Positions 1-8,470 of a stretch of 64,000 nucleotides of DNA are shown here, in pieces. The DNA lies in NCBI GenBank assembly GCA_003151335.1, contig PLXE01000094.1, positions 1 through 64,000 on the forward strand, read 5' to 3'. The stretch comes from Acidobacteriaceae bacterium. Its GTDB lineage: Bacteria; Acidobacteriota; Terriglobia; Terriglobales; Acidobacteriaceae. A program made the translations under genes and the position numbers. How positions within the stretch are numbered: the first letter of the stretch is position 1; every line of letters starts with the position of its first letter. The notes below the pieces were generated by a model. The model ran no database searches and was not told the DNA's origin. It was given only the letters and a program-made list of their open reading frames with translations.

Positions 1-84
1 CGCATTTCACTGCGGAGGTGGGCTTATTGCCCTTTTTTGCCCCTGCGGTGAAAACATCCGATGCTCGTAAACCCATTAAAAGTT

Positions 85-161
<77 letters not shown>

Positions 162-283
162 TTTCGATCATAGCGTCTGCCGCATCTGCGGTCAAACAGC
201 GAGCGGACTGAGTTCAGCAGGTTGTCCAATTTCGAGGCCGCTGAATGCTTCCCGCGCTTGACCGCAGATGGTAGCCTCTGTTC

Positions 284-517
284 ATGACTGACGAGCACCG
301 GGACGACAAGATACAGAACGCAGCGGTCCTGTGGGCGCGCTATTCGGAGATCGCTTTCATCATTCCCGCCGCGGTGGTGGTTGGATTACTGATCGGCAAA
401 CTGCTCGATCACTGGCTGCACACTCATTGGCTGTTTATCGCCGGAGTCATCGTGGGGTCCGTCTTAGGGTTCGTGCAGATGATTCGAATGGTGAGTGCAC
501 GGAATAGCGACGGCTGA
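284..517 (+). CDS. AtpZ/AtpI-like small ATP synthase membrane protein
   Basis: A 77-residue protein with a short charged N-terminus and two hydrophobic segments (about residues 23-44 and 48-68) joined by a short loop containing DHWLHTHW. Size, the GLLIGKLLDHW-type first hairpin and the position at the head of the atpI-atpB-atpE run match the F0F1-ATPase gene-1 (AtpZ) family. These proteins are thought to help c-ring assembly or Mg2+ supply, and their exact role is unsettled. The start ATG directly follows the tRNA region, with no strong Shine-Dalgarno. Family assignment is from pattern and context only. Confidence 0.75.
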   Translation: MTDEHRDDKIQNAAVLWARYSEIAFIIPAAVVVGLLIGKLLDHWLHTHWLFIAGVIVGSVLGFVQMIRMVSARNSDG

Positions 518-593
518 CTCCACGGCAGCTTGAATTGCGGGTCAGTTACAGCCCTGACTTGGGCCTGCGGCGGATGCACAGGGATGAAAATCA

Positions 594-670
594 ACCACGG
601 AGCGACGGAGATCACGGAGAACCTCGATGAAAAACGAAAACTCTGTGCGCTCCGTGTCTCGCTGGTGAAT
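594..670. repeat. CACGGAG-type inverted-repeat element
   Basis: The left arm starts ACCACGGAGCGACGGAG and the right arm, read in reverse complement, starts ACCAGCGAGACACGGAG. The pair forms an imperfect hairpin of about 28 bp per arm around an A-rich loop. It fills the gap between the atpZ-like gene and atpI. From memory, very similar CACGGAG/CTCCGTG hairpins are scattered through acidobacterial and other environmental genomes. An open frame across it is accidental. Confidence 0.65.
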
Positions 671-719
671 GATTTTCGTGCGAGCGGTCTGCGCGGTACA
701 TTGATGTGTGCCCACCACG

Positions 720-1142
720 ATGCTTGAACCCACCTCCTCGGGAGCGGATGAATTCTTTGCCGGAGCGCTGAAGCGTATCCGCAGATACATGGTCGCAGCG
801 GCGGCCGTCGGATTGGTGGTGTGCCTGGTTTTCTTCCGCTGGCCGGTGGCGACGGGATTCTTGGCGGGAGCGATCGTCTCCTACGTCAATCATCGCTGGC
901 TGGAGCGCGCAGTGGACGCCTTGGGAGAGCGCATTACCACCGGCGAAAGCAAGGAGCGGGGAGGTGGAATCGTCTTGCGCGCTGCCTTGCGTTATGCCTT
1001 CATCGCCATCGGGGCCTATGTTATATTTAATGTTTCTCGCGCGGGTCTTTATGGCTTTCTTGGGGGCGTGTGCCTTCCGATTGTGGCTGTGGCCTGCGAA
1101 GTCGCAGTGGAAGTATTCGTTACCTTGCGGCGCGGATTCTGA
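720..1142 (+). CDS. atpI: ATP synthase protein I (AtpI)
   Basis: A 140-residue membrane protein with four hydrophobic segments, for example the stretches around VAAAAVGLVVCLVFF, GFLAGAIVSYV, FIAIGAYVIF and CLPIVAVACEVAV. It lies directly upstream of atpB, the usual place of atpI. AtpI helps assemble the c-ring and is not part of the finished enzyme. ATG at 720 is taken as start; an in-frame GTG at 708 adds four residues and neither has a clear ribosome site. Divergence from E. coli AtpI is large, so the call rests on topology and context. Confidence 0.75.
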   Translation: MLEPTSSGADEFFAGALKRIRRYMVAAAAVGLVVCLVFFRWPVATGFLAGAIVSYVNHRWLERAVDALGERITTGESKERGGGIVLRAALRYAFIAIGAYVIFNVSRAGLYGFLGGVCLPIVAVACEVAVEVFVTLRRGF

Positions 1143-1241
1143 TTTCCTAATAACTTCGGCACGCGTACCGGCTGACGCTGGGTGTGTGTCAAGCAGCAAT
1201 CATCGCAGTATGAAACCCGGCCCTTCTATGAGTACGCCTTC

Positions 1242-1973
1242 ATGCCTGAGCAACTTTGGATAACTGCCCTGCTGAATAAATACTTCGCCGGCGTGGCGAA
1301 TGCGATCCTGGGTATCTTTCACTTGCACGCGACCTATCCGCGAGCGCCCATCCCCAATTATGTGGCCATGCAGTTAGTGGTATTTGTGCTGATCATTCTG
1401 TTTTTTGTGGTCGTGCGGGCGCGCCTGTCGGTGGACGACCCTGGGAAGATGCAGCACCTGATGGAGGAGCTCGATTCCTTCGTCGGCAAGCAGAGCCACG
1501 AGGTGATTGGCCACGGCTACGAGCGCTACGTAGGCTACTTGACAGTCCTGGGTATGTTCATTCTGTTGAGTTGTCTGCTGGGTGTCATACCCGGATTTGA
1601 ATCGCCGACCGCGACTCCCTCGGTGCCGCTGGGTTGCGCGCTGGTCACCTGGTTCTATTATCATTCCCAGGGCGTGCGCTCGAACGGCTTCCGCTATGTA
1701 AAGAATTTTATGGGCCCAGAACCGTGGCTGGCGATCCTGTTGTTTCCCATTGAGATCTTCAGTCATCTGGCGCGAATTCTTTCGCTCACCATACGTCTTT
1801 ACGCCAATATGTTCGCCAGCGATCTGGTCACTCTGGTGTTCTTCTCGTTGGTTCCCCTGGCTCTCCCAGTGGTGTTCATCCTGCTGCACATTGGCGTGTC
1901 GGTGATTCAGACCTATATTTTCGTGCTACTGGCGACGGTGTACATCGGAGAAGCGGTGGCGCACGAGCATTGA
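1242..1973 (+). CDS. atpB: F1Fo ATP synthase subunit a
   Basis: Subunit a forms the two proton half-channels beside the c-ring. The decisive motif is SLTIRLYANMFASD near the C-terminus, which carries the invariant arginine that faces the ring carboxylate. It is followed by the last helix ending in YIGEAVAHEH. Several long hydrophobic helices and about 243 residues fit the family. ATG 1242 (MPEQLWITALL) is preferred over an upstream GTG at 1182 that would add a hydrophilic, low-complexity tail. Neither start has a strong ribosome site. Next genes: atpI upstream, atpE downstream after a repeat-filled gap. Confidence 0.93.
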   Translation: MPEQLWITALLNKYFAGVANAILGIFHLHATYPRAPIPNYVAMQLVVFVLIILFFVVVRARLSVDDPGKMQHLMEELDSFVGKQSHEVIGHGYERYVGYLTVLGMFILLSCLLGVIPGFESPTATPSVPLGCALVTWFYYHSQGVRSNGFRYVKNFMGPEPWLAILLFPIEIFSHLARILSLTIRLYANMFASDLVTLVFFSLVPLALPVVFILLHIGVSVIQTYIFVLLATVYIGEAVAHEH

Positions 1974-1983
1974 GGAAGCAGCC

Positions 1984-2061
1984 ATTAGCTTTTAGCGATT
2001 AGCCTTTAGTAATCGGAATTCAGCTAATGCTTGCGTGCTAAGAGCTAATTGCTAACTGCTA
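1984..2061. repeat. Heptamer-period hairpin element, TTAGC type
   Basis: Two arms with 7-base periodicity lie between atpB and atpE. The left arm (1984-2010) repeats units such as ATTAGCT and TTTAGCG. The right arm (2023-2061) repeats GCTAATT and GCTAACT, which are the reverse complement of the left-arm type. The pair can fold into a hairpin. Same class as the elements inside the nuo operon. Confidence 0.7.
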
Positions 2062-2143
2062 TTTTCAAGTTTGCTGTCAGCGTGAGGGCGTCAGCACGGT
2101 GAACGTCAACCACCCACTGGCAGCGATTCATAAGGAGAACGAA

Positions 2144-2455
2144 ATGAAGAAACTAATGACGGTATTCTTTTCGCTGGGAGCCATGATGCTGATGGCCATG
2201 CCAGCGTACGCGCAGGGCGGAAGCGCCGCTGCTCCGGCGACCAATTGGGTCCCCATAGCCTCCGGGTTTGGCATGGCCATTGCCGCCGGACTGGCCGCTC
2301 TTGGCCAGGGCCGAGTGGGCGGGGCGGCGTGCGAAGCCATGGCGCGCAATCCTGCTGCCCGCCCGGCGGTCCAACTCGCACTGATTCTGGGCCTCGCCTT
2401 CATCGAGTCGCTGGTGCTGTTCACCCTGGTGATTATCTTCGTCAAGGTTGTCTAG
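2144..2455 (+). CDS. atpE: F1Fo ATP synthase subunit c
   Basis: A 103-residue c-ring subunit with an N-terminal leader (MKKLMTVFFSLGAMM to about AYA), then two transmembrane helices joined by the polar loop ARNPAARP. The ion-binding glutamate is in LAFIESLVLF on helix 2, and helix 1 carries GQG. ATG 2144 is chosen because AAGGAG lies 8 bases upstream; an earlier in-frame start at 2099 lacks this. The leader makes it longer than the usual 70-85 residues, as seen in other bacteria with cleaved c subunits. Genes for b, delta, alpha, gamma, beta and epsilon are not in the window. Confidence 0.93.
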   Translation: MKKLMTVFFSLGAMMLMAMPAYAQGGSAAAPATNWVPIASGFGMAIAAGLAALGQGRVGGAACEAMARNPAARPAVQLALILGLAFIESLVLFTLVIIFVKVV

Positions 2456-2479
2456 CTGTCGCTGGCAACCGCATCGCCG

Positions 2480-2501
2480 CGCCCCGTCTTCAGATGGGGC
2501 G
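2480..2501 (+). terminator. Candidate Rho-independent terminator after atpE
   Basis: A GC-rich dyad, CGCCCCGTCT followed by AGATGGGGCG with one mismatch and a very small loop, is followed by the T-rich stretch GTTGTGTTTG. It lies 25 bases past the atpE stop. The short T tract makes it moderate rather than strong. Confidence 0.5.
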
Positions 2502-2536
2502 TTGTGTTTGTGGCAATGAAGGTTTGCCGCTTGAAT

Positions 2537-2575
2537 TGTCATTACGAGCGTAGCGAGGAATCTGCTGTTGTTTGC
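2537..2575. repeat. Dispersed GTCATTACGAGCG repeat, copy 1
   Basis: The stretch beginning TTGTCATTACGAGCGTAGCG and ending with TCTGCTGTTGTTTGC recurs almost exactly in reverse complement at 29031-29068 and in diverged form at 28966-29008. It sits in the convergent gap between atpE and nuoN. Confidence 0.65.
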
Positions 2576-2602
2576 GTGTGTCGGTAGCCCGCACTACCCC
2601 GC

Positions 2603-4039
2603 CTACTTCAACAAGTCCTGTGCGCCCTGAATTGCATATTCGAGTACGCGTCCGGGCAGCACGCCGAGATAGATGGTCATGATCAGGCTGATCGCCAATC
2701 CAATCCCCAGCCCCACCGGAATGCGGGCCACCGGAGCTTCACTGCGCTCGTCCCGCATGTACATAACGATGATGATGCGCAGGTAATAATACGCGGCAAT
2801 CGCGCTGTTGATGAAGCCGATGATGGTGAGCCAAACCAGGCCGGATTGCAGCGCGGCGGAGAAGACATAGAACTTGGCGAAGAAGCCGCCAGTGACGGGA
2901 ATGCCGATCAGCGAAAGCAGAAAGATGGTGAGGATGCCGGCCAGCAAGGGCGAGCGGCGTCCCAGTCCGGCGTAGTCGTCGAGAGTAACGTACTTCTCGC
3001 CGGCGGAAGCGAAATGGCTGACCACGGCAAACGCGCCGACGTTCATCGCCGCATAGGACGCGGCGTAGAACATGGCGGCGGAGATGCCGACCTGCTGCCC
3101 GGCCGCGAAAGCCACCAGCAGATATCCGGCGTGGGCGATCGACGAGTAAGCCAGCAGGCGCTTGACGTTCTGTTGCACCAGCGCGCCGATGTTGCCCAGG
3201 GTCATGGAGAGCGCCGCCGACACCCAGACCATCCAGAACCAGCCGGGCGCGCCGGTGGCGAAGAGCACGCGCAGCAGCACCGCAAACGCCGCCGCTTTCG
3301 GGCCGGTGGACATCAGCGCAACCACCGGCGCTGGCGAGCCTTCATAAACGTCGGGAGTCCACACGTGAAATGGCGCCGAGGCCACTTTGAAGCCCAGCCC
3401 GACGAACATCAGGCCCACCGCCAGATAGGCCAACGTGGATTGCTGGATATGCAGGAACTTGGCGATGTTGTAGATGTTGGTGGTGCCGGTGGCGCCGTAG
3501 ATCATGGCCACGCCGTACAGAAAGAACGCGGTGGCAAAGGAGCCGAGCAGGAAATACTTCAATGACGCCTCGGCGCTCTCCGCGGCGCGGCGGCGCATGC
3601 CAGCCAGAATGTAAGTCGAGATCGAAGAAATTTCCAGGGCGATGAAGATCAGCACCAGCTCAATGGCGGACGACATCAGCATCATGCCGACGGTGCCGAA
3701 AAGAATGAGAGCGTAATACTCGCCGCTGGCGCGGATGCTCTGCACATCGAGATAGTCATACGAGGCGAGGATAACGACCAGCGCGATCATCAGCACGACC
3801 ACATGGAAGAACACGCTGAAGGTGTCAACTCTGACCATGTGGTAAAAAGCTTCGCCGTAGAAGCCCGTCTGATAGGCGGTTGCGGCGAGGGCCGCGAGAG
3901 TGCCTACCACCGCCACAATGCCCAGCCGCTTTCTCGATCCCTGCTCGGGAAGGACCGGGTCCACCATCATGACAATGATGCCGAAGATGCTGAGCACCAG
4001 CTCAGGAAGGACCCGAATGTAGTCAACGGCCGGAATCAT
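2603..4039 (-). CDS. nuoN: NADH-quinone oxidoreductase subunit N
   Basis: NuoN is one of three antiporter-like proton-pumping subunits of complex I. The 478 residues are nearly all membrane helix and carry the family signature FKVASAPFHVWTPDVYEGSP (lysine plus WTPDVYEG) and LALEISSISTYILAG with the helix-5 glutamate. Its ATG (4039) overlaps the nuoM stop by the ATGA pattern, so the two are translationally coupled. It is the last gene of the operon. Length is normal and no frame damage is seen. Confidence 0.96.
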   Translation of the reverse strand: MIPAVDYIRVLPELVLSIFGIIVMMVDPVLPEQGSRKRLGIVAVVGTLAALAATAYQTGFYGEAFYHMVRVDTFSVFFHVVVLMIALVVILASYDYLDVQSIRASGEYYALILFGTVGMMLMSSAIELVLIFIALEISSISTYILAGMRRRAAESAEASLKYFLLGSFATAFFLYGVAMIYGATGTTNIYNIAKFLHIQQSTLAYLAVGLMFVGLGFKVASAPFHVWTPDVYEGSPAPVVALMSTGPKAAAFAVLLRVLFATGAPGWFWMVWVSAALSMTLGNIGALVQQNVKRLLAYSSIAHAGYLLVAFAAGQQVGISAAMFYAASYAAMNVGAFAVVSHFASAGEKYVTLDDYAGLGRRSPLLAGILTIFLLSLIGIPVTGGFFAKFYVFSAALQSGLVWLTIIGFINSAIAAYYYLRIIIVMYMRDERSEAPVARIPVGLGIGLAISLIMTIYLGVLPGRVLEYAIQGAQDLLK

Positions 4040-5619
4040 CGTCCGATCACCTGCAGTACAGCTTGCACTCCATTACGCGCTACATCGGCGCCCGACAAAT
4101 ACCCTGGGGCGTGAGCTGCGTGCGCCTGGACAACGCTGGAGAACTGCCTCAACGTCGCGGCGACCGCCGGATCAATCGAGTGCAGCCACAGCATCGGCGC
4201 AACTCCCATGACTAGCGCCGCAATCGCCAGCGGCCACAACGAGACGCGCTCACGAGCGCTCAAATCACGCAACGAGTTGTTGACCGGATTGGTGACGTTT
4301 CCGTAGAACACGCGCTGATACATCCACAACAGATAGCACGCGCTCCAGATGACGCCGGTGGCCGCCAGAATGCCGTAGAGCTGCTTCGCCTGGAAGGCGC
4401 CGCTCAGCACCATGAACTCGCCGATAAAGCCATTCAGCAGCGGCAAGCCCACCGACGACAGCATGATGAACGCGAAGAAGGTTGCGTACACCGGCATAGG
4501 CGTGGCGAGCCCGCCGTATTCGCCGATGTCGTAAGTGTGACGGCGATCGTAGATCATGCCCAGCAGCATGAACAGCGCGCCCGTGGAGATACCGTGGCTC
4601 AGCATCTGGTACACCGCGCCATCCATTCCAATCTGCGTGAAGCTGAAGATGCCGAGCACCACAAAGCCAAGATGGCTGACCGAGGTGTAGGCGACCAGCC
4701 GCTTGATGTTGGGCTGAATCATCGCCACCAGTGCGCCATAGATGATGCCGATGATAGCGAGGGCGATGATCCACGGAGCGTTACGCCGCGATTGGTCGGG
4801 AAAGAGCCCCAGGTTGAAGCGCAGCAAACCGTAGGTGCCCATCTTCAATAGCACGGCCGCCAGCAGCACCGAACCCGCAGTGGGAGCCTCCACGTGCGCG
4901 TCGGGCAGCCAGGTGTGCAACGGGAATAGCGGCACCTTCACGGCGAAGGCCACGAAGAAGCCGAGGAACAGCCAAAACGCTGCGTGCTCGAATCCTGCCA
5001 CCTGGCCTGATTGAATCTTGCCTTGGATGTCGACGAAATCAAACGTTCCGGTCTTGGCGTACAGCCAGATCACCGCCGCCAGCATGAACACCGACGCGAT
5101 CATGGTGTACAGGAAAAACTTCACGGAGGCGTAGATTTTCCGCCCGTGCCCGTACATGCCGATGATCAGCGCCATGGGAATCAGCGTGGCTTCCCAGAAG
5201 AAGTAGAAGAGGAACAGGTCGAGCGCGACAAAGACGCCGATCATCGCGGTCTCGAGCACCAGCATGAGGATGAAAAATTCCTTCACCCGGTCGCCGATGG
5301 AATTCCACGAGATGAGCACGCACATCGGCATCAGGAAGGTGGTCAGGATGACCAGCCACATGGAAATGCCGTCGATGCCGAGGTGGTAGTGAATGTTGGG
5401 ATGGGCAATCCAGGGGATGTTCTCCTCGAACTGGAAGCCGCTTTGCCCGCGAACCAGGTACCACGGCAGGTGCAGCGAAGCGAGCAGAGTGATCAGCGAG
5501 ACCGCCAGCGCGAAATAGCGGATATCGCGATGGCGCCGCGGAAAGAACAACAGCAGAATGGCCCCCGCCAGCGGCAGAAAAATAACGATGGTGAGGATGT
5601 TGTTGTTGATGAGATTCAT
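4036..5619 (-). CDS. nuoM: NADH-quinone oxidoreductase subunit M
   Basis: An antiporter-like proton-pumping subunit of about 527 residues. The essential helix-5 glutamate is in LFYFFWEATLIPM, and the helix-7/8 region reads AVKVPLFPLHTWLPDAHVE with the conserved lysine. ATG at 5619 is chosen over the upstream 5634 because it makes an ATGA overlap with the nuoL stop and is preceded by GGAGGGG at a good distance. Co-transcribed with nuoL and nuoN. Confidence 0.96.
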   Translation of the reverse strand: MNLINNNILTIVIFLPLAGAILLLFFPRRHRDIRYFALAVSLITLLASLHLPWYLVRGQSGFQFEENIPWIAHPNIHYHLGIDGISMWLVILTTFLMPMCVLISWNSIGDRVKEFFILMLVLETAMIGVFVALDLFLFYFFWEATLIPMALIIGMYGHGRKIYASVKFFLYTMIASVFMLAAVIWLYAKTGTFDFVDIQGKIQSGQVAGFEHAAFWLFLGFFVAFAVKVPLFPLHTWLPDAHVEAPTAGSVLLAAVLLKMGTYGLLRFNLGLFPDQSRRNAPWIIALAIIGIIYGALVAMIQPNIKRLVAYTSVSHLGFVVLGIFSFTQIGMDGAVYQMLSHGISTGALFMLLGMIYDRRHTYDIGEYGGLATPMPVYATFFAFIMLSSVGLPLLNGFIGEFMVLSGAFQAKQLYGILAATGVIWSACYLLWMYQRVFYGNVTNPVNNSLRDLSARERVSLWPLAIAALVMGVAPMLWLHSIDPAVAATLRQFSSVVQAHAAHAPGYLSGADVARNGVQAVLQVIGR

Positions 5620-7580
5620 CGCACACCCCTCCACACCATGAAGGCGATCACGGCCGCCGCGCCGATGGCGACCCAGCCCGCGTAGGAACGAATGTTGCCG
5701 GATTGCATGTGGCGCATCTCGTCGGAAACTTCGCGCGCGCCGGCGGCGCCGCCGTCCACCGCGCCGTCAATCAGCCCGCGATCGATGCCTTTCCAGAACA
5801 CGGTCGAAGACAGCGCAATCAGCGGCTGTATGAATACCGCCCCGTAGAGTTCGTCCACCTTGTACTTTTCGAGCACGAAGATATACAGCCCGCCGGCAGC
5901 CTTCGCCATTTTCGCGGGCAACTCAGGCCGCTTGTAATACAGCCACCAGGCGGCCAGTAATCCAAGCAAGCCAACCGCTACAGAGATAAAGGTGAAGGCC
6001 AACTCTGTGGTAGATTCGCCTTGCTCCGCGGCTCCTTCGGCGGTGGCGGCGGTCGCGTTGAACACTGGCGAAAGAAAGCTGCCAAAATGGTCGGAGCCCT
6101 GGAGCACGTGGGGAACGCCAATCCATCCGCCAACCAACGAGAGCAGCGCAAGGATCATCAGTGGCACCACCATCACCCATGGACTCTCATGGGGAGCGCC
6201 GTGTCCGTGGCTGCCGCCAGCATGTCCCGCCGCCTCCGGATTGGGCCCGCGGTAGTCGCCAAAGAAGGTGAGGAACCATAGCCGGAACATGTAGAACGAG
6301 GTCATGCCGGCGGTGATGATGCCGATCACCCAAAGGACGTGATAGCCGCCGCTCCAGGCCGACCACAGAATCTGGTCTTTGGAGAAGAAGCCGGCAAAGG
6401 GCGGTATTCCGGCGATGGCGAAGGTCGCGAACGTCATGCACCAGAAGGTGTAGGGCAGGTACTTTCGCAAGCCGCCCATGTTGCGCATGTCCTGCTCGCC
6501 GCCCAGGCCATGAATCACCGAGCCCGCTGCCAGGAACAGCAGTCCCTTGAAGAAGGCGTGGGTTACGAGGTGAAAGATTCCGCCTACGTAGTCCGCCACG
6601 CCGCAGGCCATGAACATATAGCCGAGCTGCGAAATGGTGGAGTAGGCCAGTACCTTCTTGATGTCGGTCTGCACGATGCCGATCGACGCCGCGAAGATCG
6701 CAGTCAGCGTGCCAATGATCGCCACCGCCAACGCCGCATCGGGCGCGCGATTAAATACTAGATGCGAGCGGGCCACCATATAGACGCCGGCGGTCACCAT
6801 GGTTGCCGCGTGAATCAGTGCGGATACCGGAGTGGGGCCCTCCATCGCGTCGGGCAGCCAGACATACAGTGGAATCTGCGCAGACTTGCCGGTTGCGCCC
6901 ACCAGCATCAGCAGGCCAATCGCCGTCAGCAAGCCAGCAGCGCCAGTTTCGACGGGGTACTTGCTGATAAGCGGCCACAGACTGTCGTACTGCAGCGTGC
7001 CGAAATGCTTGATCAGCAGAAACAGCGCGATCAGGAACCCGAAATCGCCGACGCGGTTGGTGAGGAAGGCTTTCTTGCCCGCATCGGCCGCCGACTTCTT
7101 CAGGAACCAGAATCCGATCAGCAAGTATGACGCCAGGCCCACGCCCTCCCAACCGACGAACATCAGCAGATAGTTGTTCGCCAGCACCAGCGTGAGCATG
7201 AAGAACATGAAGATGTTGAGATAGGCAAAATAGCGGTAGTAGCCGCCTTCATGCTCCATGTAGCCGACGGAATAAACGTGGATGAGAAAGCCGACGCCGG
7301 TGACCACCAGCATCATCACCAGTGAGAGCTGGTCGAGATAAATGCCGAACTCCGCCGAGAACGGGCCCGCACTCAGCCAGGTGCCATAGCGCTCGATGTG
7401 CGGAACCTGGTCCGGCGGCAAACCGAGGAACTGCGCAGCCACCCACAAAGCCATGGCAAACGCAGCCGCGGTGGATCCCAGGGCGATGGCGCTCACCAGT
7501 GCCCTGGAAAAGCGCTTGCCCAACAGCCCATTGATGGCAGCTCCGGCCAGCGGCAGTAACGGAATGATCCACAAGTGCAT
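5616..7580 (-). CDS. nuoL: NADH-quinone oxidoreductase subunit L
   Basis: The 654-residue distal proton-pumping subunit. It shows VGWEGVGLASYLLIGFW (helix-5 glutamate), KSAQIPLYVWLPDAMEGPTP (pump helix 7/8) and a long C-terminal extension, expected to hold the amphipathic lateral helix that runs along NuoM and NuoN. A His/Gly-rich loop (HAGGSHGHGAPHESP, about residue 455) lies between late helices. The start ATG at 7580 follows nuoK by about 48 bases. Confidence 0.96.
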   Translation of the reverse strand: MHLWIIPLLPLAGAAINGLLGKRFSRALVSAIALGSTAAAFAMALWVAAQFLGLPPDQVPHIERYGTWLSAGPFSAEFGIYLDQLSLVMMLVVTGVGFLIHVYSVGYMEHEGGYYRYFAYLNIFMFFMLTLVLANNYLLMFVGWEGVGLASYLLIGFWFLKKSAADAGKKAFLTNRVGDFGFLIALFLLIKHFGTLQYDSLWPLISKYPVETGAAGLLTAIGLLMLVGATGKSAQIPLYVWLPDAMEGPTPVSALIHAATMVTAGVYMVARSHLVFNRAPDAALAVAIIGTLTAIFAASIGIVQTDIKKVLAYSTISQLGYMFMACGVADYVGGIFHLVTHAFFKGLLFLAAGSVIHGLGGEQDMRNMGGLRKYLPYTFWCMTFATFAIAGIPPFAGFFSKDQILWSAWSGGYHVLWVIGIITAGMTSFYMFRLWFLTFFGDYRGPNPEAAGHAGGSHGHGAPHESPWVMVVPLMILALLSLVGGWIGVPHVLQGSDHFGSFLSPVFNATAATAEGAAEQGESTTELAFTFISVAVGLLGLLAAWWLYYKRPELPAKMAKAAGGLYIFVLEKYKVDELYGAVFIQPLIALSSTVFWKGIDRGLIDGAVDGGAAGAREVSDEMRHMQSGNIRSYAGWVAIGAAAVIAFMVWRGVR

Positions 7581-7628
7581 AGCTTGTCTCGCGGGTACTC
7601 AGCGCGCCCGTTAGCGCGCGGAGCGCCC

Positions 7629-7931
7629 TTACAGCTTCAGCAGGTTCACGCGATCCACATTCAGGGTTTCGCGGGTACGGAATACGGAAATGATGATGGC
7701 CAGTCCCACGGCCGCTTCCGCAGCCGCCACCACCATCACGAAGAACACGAAAATGTGACCGTCAAGCGACTTGAGCTGCGCGGCGAAAGCAACGAAAGAA
7801 AGATTGACGCCGTTCAGCATCAGCTCAATCGAGAGAAAAATGGTGATGATGTTGCGCTTGATCAAAAAGCCCGCAACCCCACAGGCAAACAGGATTGCGC
7901 TCAACACTAGGTAGTAGGAAAGAGGGACCAT
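7629..7931 (-). CDS. nuoK: NADH-quinone oxidoreductase subunit K
   Basis: The 100-residue three-helix subunit that sits between the antiporter-like subunits and the Q-module of complex I. Both buried glutamates needed for proton transfer are visible, in [14 protein letters not shown] and in [11 protein letters not shown]. Its start abuts the nuoJ stop, which implies tight coupling. Confidence 0.95.
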   Translation of the reverse strand: MVPLSYYLVLSAILFACGVAGFLIKRNIITIFLSIELMLNGVNLSFVAFAAQLKSLDGHIFVFFVMVVAAAEAAVGLAIIISVFRTRETLNVDRVNLLKL

Positions 7932-8453
7932 TTATTCCTCCCTCCGCGCCAGCACCACGGCGCCCATGATGGCGATCAGGATCAGCACCGACGTCACCTC
8001 AAAAGGCAACAGAAAATTGCGAAACAACAGATGGCCGATAGCTTGCGGATTGCCGAACACGTCGCTGCCATTCATCACCATGGGCCCGCCGATGGCGATG
8101 CGGTCCAACCCGGCGAGATGACTGACCACCCATACTGCAAGGCTCAATCCAATAATGAGGCCCGGGACACCCAGCACCATGGCAACACGGCTGGCATGTT
8201 CGGTGCGCTCTTCCACTCCCGCGTTGAGCAGCATGATGACAAAGACGAACAGCACCATCACCGCGCCGGCATAGACAATGACTTGCACGGCAGCCACGAA
8301 CTCGGCACCCAGCAGCAGGTAAATCAAGGCCAGCGAACCCATCACCACGATCAACGACAGGGCGCTGTTGATGGGGTGCTTCTGCACCAGCAGGTTTATC
8401 GCCCCACCCACACACAGCGCCGCGAAGATGAAGAACAGAATCAGGGACAGCAT
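7932..8453 (-). CDS. nuoJ: NADH-quinone oxidoreductase subunit J
   Basis: A 173-residue membrane subunit with five hydrophobic helices. The stretch FVAAVQVIVYAGAVMVLFVF is the conserved helix 3 (with the pi-bulge in homologues) that links quinone chemistry to pumping. Only 17 bases separate it from the nuoH stop, so there is no room for nuoI, which normally lies between nuoH and nuoJ. Confidence 0.95.
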   Translation of the reverse strand: MLSLILFFIFAALCVGGAINLLVQKHPINSALSLIVVMGSLALIYLLLGAEFVAAVQVIVYAGAVMVLFVFVIMLLNAGVEERTEHASRVAMVLGVPGLIIGLSLAVWVVSHLAGLDRIAIGGPMVMNGSDVFGNPQAIGHLLFRNFLLPFEVTSVLILIAIMGAVVLARREE

Positions 8454-8470
8454 GGTGATCCGTTGCTGCT

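Noticed and set aside
530-727. Open frame between the atpZ-like gene and atpI
   Set aside because: It runs through the CACGGAG hairpin element and overlaps atpI; no protein-like pattern.
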